A DNA stretch of 64,000 nucleotides. Source: an uncultured Anaerolineae bacterium (GTDB lineage Bacteria > Chloroflexota > Anaerolineae > Anaerolineales > Villigracilaceae). Of this stretch, positions 58,657 to 64,000 are shown piece by piece. The position numbers were made by a program, and so were the translations under genes. How positions within the stretch are numbered: the first letter of the stretch is position 1; each line of letters opens with the position of its first letter. The stretch is taken from assembly GCA_903838415.1 (NCBI GenBank), contig CAILYI010000056.1, forward strand, positions 22,628 to 86,627. Reading direction: 5' to 3'. The notes below the pieces were generated by a model. The model searched no databases. It saw only the letters and a program-made list of their open reading frames with translations, and was not told where the DNA came from.

Positions 58657-61413
58657 ATGCCCATACTTCCTTTTGAATTTCATGTCTCCCGCAAAGCCAG
58701 GGATACTTATCGGTTTGATGTAGCGTTGTTTTCGAGTGATGGACGGGTAATCATGGCGGATTTTGCAGCCGCACGCCGTTTCGCCCAGCAAATGACAGAT
58801 GTACGCGGCGTCCCCGTCCCGGCGGGAGATATTAACGCAATGGGATTGATCGATGAAATTATGCACATCGTCATCCGTCAATATGAGTTGCAAAACCCCG
58901 GAGTGATGACGCGCGCTGTCCAGAAAATAGAAGCGCTTCTCGGCAAGGTAGCGCTCGAAAAGGCGCAGCTTAAATTTTTGGATGAGTTTCCTCCGGTGAT
59001 GGTTTATCAAAAACAGGTTTGGGCCGCCGATTATTTGAATGCTTATTCAAACGGCAGGGCCAACCGCCAGTCAACGCTGGAAGAAATGCTGCTGCTGCAT
59101 GTCACCAACCTTAATCCGGCGGTCCAGCCGTATAAAGAACTTTTTGACGACGCTCCCTTGCGCCCGGCGGGCTACGAGACGGTTGTCAGCGGGCTGTCAG
59201 ACTTTTTTAGCGGCGAGCCAAGCTTCGGGGAAGTTGGTTCCGCCGAGACTCTCATCCACGTGTTGAGGGCGCCAGCCATTGCGTCGCCTTATTCGCTCGA
59301 GGGTCAGCTCCAATTCCTGCTGCAAAAATGGAGTGGCATGCTGGGCGAGGCTTTCGTCCAACGGCTGATGCGCGGCATGGATTATGTCAAAGAAGAAGTG
59401 ATGCGCGGAGGTTTTGCGGGCGGATTTGCCGGGGAAGCGCCCGTGCTGAACTTCGGCGGAAACGAGTATGCCGAATATGAGCGCTTCAGCCCGGATAAGG
59501 ACTGGATGCCACGCCTGGTGCTGATTGCCAAGAACTCGTACGTTTGGCTCGACCAGCTTTCGAAATGGTACGGACACGAAATTCGCACCCTGAATACCAT
59601 CCCCGATGAAGAATTGGATAAACTCGCACAGGCCGGTATCACCGGGCTGTGGCTGATTGGGCTGTGGGAGCGCAGCGCGGCTTCCAAAACGATGAAGCAG
59701 ATCATGGGCAATCCCGATGCCGTCGCTTCGGCTTATTCGCTGATGGATTATCAGATCGCGGCTGATTTGGGCGGCTGGGGTGCGCTCGAAAACCTGCGCT
59801 GGCGCGCCTGGCAGCGCGGCATCCGTCTTTCTGCGGATATGGTTCCCAACCATATGGGAATTGACTCGACCTGGGTTGTGCAGCATCCGGACTGGTTCTT
59901 AAGCCTGCCGTATTCGCCCTACCCCGGCTATTCCTTTAACGGCACCGATTTATCGAATGATTCGCGCATGGGGATTTTCCTGGAAGATCATTATTACGAC
60001 AAAACTGACGCCGCGGTGGTATTCAAGCGGGTTGATCGCTGGACAGGGGACGCGCGGTACATTTATCACGGCAACGACGGCACCTCGATGGCCTGGAATG
60101 ACACGGCGCAGCTCGATTATCTCAAGAGTGAAGTGCGCGAGGCTGTCATTCAGACCATTCTGCATGTCGCCCGCAACTTCCCCATCATCCGTTTCGACGC
60201 CGCCATGACGCTCGCCAAGAAGCACATTCAGCGCTTGTGGTTTCCCGAGCCGGGTTCAGGCGGCGCCATTCCCTCCCGCTCCGAGCACGGCATGACCAAA
60301 GAGCAGTTCGACGCCGCCATTCCTGAAGAATTCTGGCGCGAGGTGGTCGATCGTGTGGCGGCTGAAGTACCCGACACCCTGCTGCTGGCCGAAGCTTTCT
60401 GGATGATGGAAGGTTACTTTGTCAGAACCCTGGGCATGCACCGCGTCTACAATTCGGCCTTCATGCACATGCTGCGCGACGAAGACAACGCCAAATACCG
60501 CTCCGTGATGAAAAATACGCTCGAATTCGACCCGCAGGTGCTCAAGCGCTTCGTCAACTTTATGAACAATCCCGACGAAAAGACCGCCATCGAACAATTT
60601 GGCAACGGCGACAAGTATTTTGGAGTCGCCACGCTCATGACCACGCTGCCCGGGTTACCGATGATCGGTCACGGCCAGGTTGAAGGCTTCCGCGAAAAGT
60701 ATGGGATGGAATACCGCCGCGCTTATTGGGATGAACGTCCCGACGAAGGCTTTGTGACGCACCACGAACGCGTTATCTTCCCGCTCATACGCCGCCGACA
60801 CCTGTTTGCCGATATGGAAAACTTCCTGCTCTATGACGTTTTCACCCCCGAAGGTCACGTCAACGAGGATATTTTTGCCTACTCAAACGGCCTCGGCTCA
60901 GAACGCGCCCTGATCGTTTACCACAACAAATACGCCGAAACCCGCGGCTGGATCAAAACATCCGTCGGCTTTATGGATAAGGCCAACGATCAGATTCTGC
61001 AAAAAACTTTGGGCGAAGGCCTGGCCCTGCGCGGCGGCGAAAATGACTACGTTATTTTCCGCGACATCAACAGCGGATTGGAATTCATCCGCCCGAGCCG
61101 GGGAATTGTTTCAGATGGCCTGTATGTCGAATTGGGCGCCTACAAATGCCACGCCTTTGTCGATTTCCGTGAAGTGCTTGACACAGACGGAAAGTGGCGG
61201 GCGGTCAGCGAATCGCTCAATGGCGCCGGATACTGGTCCATCCAGGCCAAATTTGACGAGCTGTTTAAACCGGTCGTGGTGGAAGAAGTGAAAAGTGAGC
61301 CAGTTAAGGTCAAAAAGAAAAAAGCCGCGCCAAAGAAAACCGGCGAAATAACTGTCAAAGTCAAGAAAGTAAAAGCGACAGCCAAACCCAAAAAAGCAAC
61401 AAACGAAAAATAA
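58657..61413 (+). CDS. GH13-family alpha-amylase-like protein with lysine-rich tail
   Basis: This encodes 918 residues. An N-terminal part of about 300 residues does not match a known domain to my eye. The (beta/alpha)8 barrel follows with GH13 regions I 'SADMVPNHMG', II 'IIRFDAAMTL' (nucleophile Asp) and III 'LLLAEAFW' (Glu). Region IV, usually 'NHDE', reads 'FMNNPDEKTA', so the conserved His is Pro while the Asp is kept. The last 40 residues are Lys-rich ('KVKKKKAAPKKTGEITVKVK'). It probably acts on alpha-glucans in the cytoplasm, since no signal peptide is seen. The reaction is unknown. Confidence 0.88.
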   Translation: MPILPFEFHVSRKARDTYRFDVALFSSDGRVIMADFAAARRFAQQMTDVRGVPVPAGDINAMGLIDEIMHIVIRQYELQNPGVMTRAVQKIEALLGKVALEKAQLKFLDEFPPVMVYQKQVWAADYLNAYSNGRANRQSTLEEMLLLHVTNLNPAVQPYKELFDDAPLRPAGYETVVSGLSDFFSGEPSFGEVGSAETLIHVLRAPAIASPYSLEGQLQFLLQKWSGMLGEAFVQRLMRGMDYVKEEVMRGGFAGGFAGEAPVLNFGGNEYAEYERFSPDKDWMPRLVLIAKNSYVWLDQLSKWYGHEIRTLNTIPDEELDKLAQAGITGLWLIGLWERSAASKTMKQIMGNPDAVASAYSLMDYQIAADLGGWGALENLRWRAWQRGIRLSADMVPNHMGIDSTWVVQHPDWFLSLPYSPYPGYSFNGTDLSNDSRMGIFLEDHYYDKTDAAVVFKRVDRWTGDARYIYHGNDGTSMAWNDTAQLDYLKSEVREAVIQTILHVARNFPIIRFDAAMTLAKKHIQRLWFPEPGSGGAIPSRSEHGMTKEQFDAAIPEEFWREVVDRVAAEVPDTLLLAEAFWMMEGYFVRTLGMHRVYNSAFMHMLRDEDNAKYRSVMKNTLEFDPQVLKRFVNFMNNPDEKTAIEQFGNGDKYFGVATLMTTLPGLPMIGHGQVEGFREKYGMEYRRAYWDERPDEGFVTHHERVIFPLIRRRHLFADMENFLLYDVFTPEGHVNEDIFAYSNGLGSERALIVYHNKYAETRGWIKTSVGFMDKANDQILQKTLGEGLALRGGENDYVIFRDINSGLEFIRPSRGIVSDGLYVELGAYKCHAFVDFREVLDTDGKWRAVSESLNGAGYWSIQAKFDELFKPVVVEEVKSEPVKVKKKKAAPKKTGEITVKVKKVKATAKPKKATNEK

Positions 61414-61418
61414 CCAAC

Positions 61419-61447
61419 AGGGGCGACTTTATTCAAGTCGCCCCTGT
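61419..61447 (+). terminator. Hairpin after the GH13 gene
   Basis: AGGGGCGACTT and AAGTCGCCCCT (61419-61429 and 61435-61445) form an 11-bp stem with a 5-nt loop, followed by GTTTATGG. The T-run is short, so it may be partial termination before the DUF2177 gene. Confidence 0.6.
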
Positions 61448-61464
61448 TTATGGAAGGAACTGCC

Positions 61465-61869
61465 ATGTCATCTTTTTTCAAAGCGTACCTCGTCACACTG
61501 CTGCCCTTTGCCGTACTGGATGCCATCTGGCTGGGCACGGTCGCGCCGAAGTTTTACCAGTCACAGATCGGGTTCATTATGACAAAAACCCCCAACTGGC
61601 TGGCAGCCGTTCTGTTTTACCTGTTGTACATCGTCGGGATGGTGGTTTTTGTCACCGGCCCGGGGATCAAGGCTGACAATTGGCAACAAACTGCGCTGCG
61701 CGGAGCACTTTTCGGATTGGTTTGTTATGCAACCTACGACCTGACCAATCTCGCCACACTGACAGGTTGGCCGATTCTGGTGACAGTTGTCGATTTGTGT
61801 TGGGGCACATTTCTAAGCGCCACCACCGCCCTGCTGGCTACCTTAGCTGTCCAAAAATTCGCCCACTAA
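61465..61869 (+). CDS. DUF2177 family membrane protein
   Basis: This encodes 134 residues with four membrane helices. The motifs 'LPFAVLDAIWLGTVAPKFY' and 'YATYDLTNLATLTGWP' and 'VDLCWGTFLSA' are the DUF2177 pattern, a conserved small inner-membrane family of unknown function. The ATG at 61465 has GGAAGGA 6 nt upstream. It follows the GH13 gene across a hairpin. Confidence 0.9.
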   Translation: MSSFFKAYLVTLLPFAVLDAIWLGTVAPKFYQSQIGFIMTKTPNWLAAVLFYLLYIVGMVVFVTGPGIKADNWQQTALRGALFGLVCYATYDLTNLATLTGWPILVTVVDLCWGTFLSATTALLATLAVQKFAH

Positions 61870-62065
61870 ACAATATTCCCAGCCAATTTTAAGATTACAT
61901 CGAAACGATTAATTTTATCCAGGTGAATTTCTCATGGTATAAATGGGATAACAAACGAACATGGCAAAAACATCCACCCGCCATCTCGACCTATCGGAAT
62001 TAACAATACTGGTAAACTACCCCAAAACAGGGCTATAATAATAGCCTAACAGGAGGAAGTAAATT

Positions 62066-62638
62066 ATGAAACTACGCCTGCCATCGAATAAGTACATTTT
62101 GAGCGCAATCGGCCTGCTGGTCGCGCTCGCTATTCTGTTGACAATCGTTCCGGCAGCCTACGCTGAAGGCAATGGCCCGCTGACGCCAATTCCCGGCCTT
62201 GGCCGTCTGTCAAATGAAACGCTTGTCAGAATGCACCAAAAAGAAGTCAACTGGTATAACGACCAGGAAGACCTGTTCAAAAAAGCCAATTCTCTGGCTG
62301 AAAAATTCCAGGCTTTGGTTACAGCGGAAGCTGCCGCGCAAAAGGATGTCACCATCCTGCAAGAAACGCTGACTACCTTCCAGAATGAAATTGGCGCCTG
62401 CCGGGAAATTCACAATGTAGCCGGGGCTTCCATTTTCTCATTAGCCGGTTTCGGTTCAAATGGCCTGGTGAAAGATCGTCTCGTCGCCGGTCAGGCATTA
62501 ATCGATGGCCGCGCCAGCCTGAAAGAATCACATTTCCGGCTGCAAAAAGCCATCGATGACCTGAGCAAGGGTTTTGCAAAATGGCGCCATACCCGAATCA
62601 GCGATTATCGCACTCCCGGACCTACCAAAACACCATAA
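62066..62638 (+). CDS. Secreted helical protein of unknown function
   Basis: This encodes 190 residues. The signal peptide has a hydrophobic core and a likely cleavage after 'PAAYA'. The mature part is mainly helical, with 'EDLFKKANSLAEKFQALVTA' and 'LQETLTTFQNEI' suggesting a coiled coil, and one Cys. I do not recognise a family. It has a strong ribosome site (CAGGAGGAAG) and a TATAAT at 62034-62039, so it is a real, individually promoted gene. It is followed 22 bp later by a small lipoprotein gene, probably the same transcript. The 196-bp gap before it holds only this promoter. Confidence 0.75.
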   Translation: MKLRLPSNKYILSAIGLLVALAILLTIVPAAYAEGNGPLTPIPGLGRLSNETLVRMHQKEVNWYNDQEDLFKKANSLAEKFQALVTAEAAAQKDVTILQETLTTFQNEIGACREIHNVAGASIFSLAGFGSNGLVKDRLVAGQALIDGRASLKESHFRLQKAIDDLSKGFAKWRHTRISDYRTPGPTKTP

Positions 62639-62659
62639 AGTGGATTTTCAGGTAGAAGC

Positions 62660-62980
62660 TTGAACCGAAAATTTGTGCTCTGGATTTTTATCGCAGTGAT
62701 TGCCCTGTTGTGTGCCGGATGCTCTACAGATAACACATCCGGGCAGGATGGAGAGACAGCCAAGCCACCACCCCAGATACGGGTGGAAGCTATGCCAACT
62801 GCCACGGCCACCCTGGTGCCACCAACTGAAGTTGTCACCGTCACACCCGAACCGACCGTTGCCCAGGTTTACATTGCGCCGGAACCGCCTGACGAAGATG
62901 CCATTGCTAATGATATCGATGCCATCATCGCTGATATGAACAGAAATTTGAAAAGCCAGGATCTGTTGATAAAACCATAA
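62660..62980 (+). CDS. Small lipoprotein with Pro/Thr-rich body
   Basis: This encodes 106 residues. The signal peptide ends in the lipobox 'LLCAGC'. A Pro/Thr-rich stretch ('PTATATLVPPTEVVTVTPEP') is followed by an acidic helix 'DEDAIANDIDAIIADMNRNL'. It starts at a TTG with AGGTAG 6 nt upstream. There is no enzyme domain. It may pair with the secreted helical protein before it. A terminator at 63014 ends the unit. Confidence 0.72.
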   Translation: MNRKFVLWIFIAVIALLCAGCSTDNTSGQDGETAKPPPQIRVEAMPTATATLVPPTEVVTVTPEPTVAQVYIAPEPPDEDAIANDIDAIIADMNRNLKSQDLLIKP

Positions 62981-63013
62981 GGCACTGGCCCAAAAATTTA
63001 CCACTCGATAAAC

Positions 63014-63051
63014 AAAAAACAGACACCTTCACATTAAGGTGTCTGTTTTTT
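63014..63051. terminator. Strong bidirectional terminator
   Basis: AAAAAACAGACACCTT and AAGGTGTCTGTTTTTT (63014-63029 and 63036-63051) form a perfect 16-bp stem with a 6-nt loop. It serves the lipoprotein gene on the plus strand and the convergent gene ending at 63080. Confidence 0.93.
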
Positions 63052-63079
63052 GTTTATCGGTGTAGAAAAACGGCTTGCG

Positions 63080-63592
63080 TTACGGATAAAACGCCAGCAA
63101 CTCTTTCATCGCCTGCTCAGCTTTGGCGGTGTCAATCGCCAGCCAGATCACTTTTGCGCCCGACTGGAAGTAGAAATTGAACTCTCCCTGGTTATCGAGC
63201 ATATAAACGTCATGTCCGCTGAACTGGACGACGCTCATCGGGGTGAAAGTTGTACCGCCCTGCGCGATACGGGCTTCCATACTTTTGACAAGTTCCGCCG
63301 CCTGGGCGTCTGATGAAGTCTCCGCCAGCCACAACGTGGCATTTTTCTGTCCATACTCAGCCACCAGACCGGATGCCAGCGGGAAATCGACACCGTGGAG
63401 CTGCTTGATGCTGGCGAGAGCCTCAGCCCCCGTCAGCGATTGCGAAAGGGGATAACCGGCCATCGCCTGCGGCACGTTTGCGCCCGCTGAACCAGTGTTC
63501 TGAGGCTGCGAGGTATGCCAGGCATAAAAGCCGGCCCCAGCCACCAGCATGAATCCAATAACAAACAAAACATAAGGGAGAATCTTTTTCAA
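63080..63592 (-). CDS. Membrane-anchored exported protein of unknown function
   Basis: This encodes 170 residues. One N-terminal membrane helix ('ILPYVLFVIGFMLVAGAGFYAW') is followed by an extracytoplasmic alpha/beta domain with 'SLTGAEALASIKQLHG', 'LWLAETSSDAQAAELVKSME' and 'VIWLAIDTAKAEQAMKELLA'. It is not a known family to me. The TTG start at 63592 overlaps the TGA of the upstream small membrane protein (TTGA), with GGAGG 7 nt upstream, so translation is coupled. Confidence 0.75.
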   Translation of the reverse strand: MKKILPYVLFVIGFMLVAGAGFYAWHTSQPQNTGSAGANVPQAMAGYPLSQSLTGAEALASIKQLHGVDFPLASGLVAEYGQKNATLWLAETSSDAQAAELVKSMEARIAQGGTTFTPMSVVQFSGHDVYMLDNQGEFNFYFQSGAKVIWLAIDTAKAEQAMKELLAFYP

Positions 63593-63777
63593 ACACGGCC
63601 TCCAAACTTGATCTTGCAAATTTTTATGATCAGCGTCGTCAGCGCCGCCAGAAAGCTGACGACAACAACGCCATATTCTAACCGCACATCTTCCTCGCCG
63701 CTTAAAATGTCATGTCCAGCCGCCCAAACGAGCGCCAAAACTATACTCCAGGACATCACAGAAACCAAGCGATTCAC
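63589..63777 (-). CDS. Small two-helix membrane protein
   Basis: This encodes 62 residues with two membrane helices separated by an acidic loop ('SGEEDVRLE'). I chose the GTG at 63777, since GGAGG lies 5 nt upstream; the earlier TTG would contain that site. It overlaps the next gene by 4 bp. The function is unknown; the two may form a membrane complex. Confidence 0.7.
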   Translation of the reverse strand: MNRLVSVMSWSIVLALVWAAGHDILSGEEDVRLEYGVVVVSFLAALTTLIIKICKIKFGGRV

Positions 63778-63833
63778 ATTGACCTCCAACTTTCCACTTA
63801 CTACTCCCCGAATTTTACTGTAAAATCACCTAA

Positions 63834-64000
<167 letters not shown>

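Noticed and set aside
61961..62038. 25-codon ORF beginning MAKTSTRHL
   Set aside because: It has no ribosome site and ends within the promoter of the next gene.

Overview
The window looks like chromosomal DNA of a Chloroflexota bacterium, probably class Anaerolineae. This is inferred from gene content: several lipoproteins with long Thr-Pro linkers, Asp-box (BNR) lipoproteins, an ADH-Gfo/Idh two-domain oxidoreductase, and several genes whose -10 box lies 6-8 nt before the start codon. No 16S rRNA gene is present to confirm it. No phage, insertion sequence or CRISPR array was found.

Region by region. 1-6.7 kb: a partial zinc peptidase, an S41 processing protease, a HAD nucleotidase, a secreted alpha/beta hydrolase, mutL with a zinc dehydrogenase, and a 37-codon lysine-rich gene with its own promoter, ribosome site and terminator. 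6.7-13.5 kb: a non-coding stretch with a 21-bp hairpin array, then sbcC leading an operon with two membrane proteins and a GT2 glycosyltransferase. 13.5-17.6 kb: three M42 aminopeptidases interleaved with an S51 peptidase. 17.6-24.5 kb: serS under a T-box leader with DUF456 behind it, an M48 protease, an isochorismatase-type hydrolase, a large membrane protein and RNase HI. 24.5-30.4 kb: VanZ, three lipoproteins, a thiolase with a palindromic operator candidate, and a second 21-bp hairpin array.

30.4-38.6 kb is a sugar region. A dehydrogenase-araB-araD-araA operon is read away from a divergent LacI-family regulator, and an aldo/keto reductase, a Gfo/Idh oxidoreductase and a DUF3054 protein follow downstream. 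38.8-51.3 kb is a long minus-strand run. It holds a putative trans-4-hydroxy-L-proline catabolic set (proline-racemase-family epimerase, DadA-like FAD oxidase, DHDPS-family deaminase) packed against a Nudix hydrolase, a heparinase II/III-type lyase and a GT4 glycosyltransferase. Upstream of these lie another Nudix gene, a HicBA toxin-antitoxin pair, a class I amidotransferase and the ADH-Gfo/Idh fusion.

51.4-58.6 kb is a signalling region: a rhodanese, then response regulator-CpaE fusion, sirtuin and GAF histidine kinase linked by overlapping start and stop codons, then PrsW, tRNA-Arg(CCG) and a second, membrane-bound GAF histidine kinase. 58.6-64 kb has an unusual GH13 protein with a lysine-rich tail, small membrane and secreted proteins, and the start of a second GH13 gene.

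No clearly novel multi-gene system is visible. The best candidates for follow-up are the two 21-bp hairpin arrays, the small lysine-rich gene, the sirtuin inside a two-component operon, and the hydroxyproline/polysaccharide operon.
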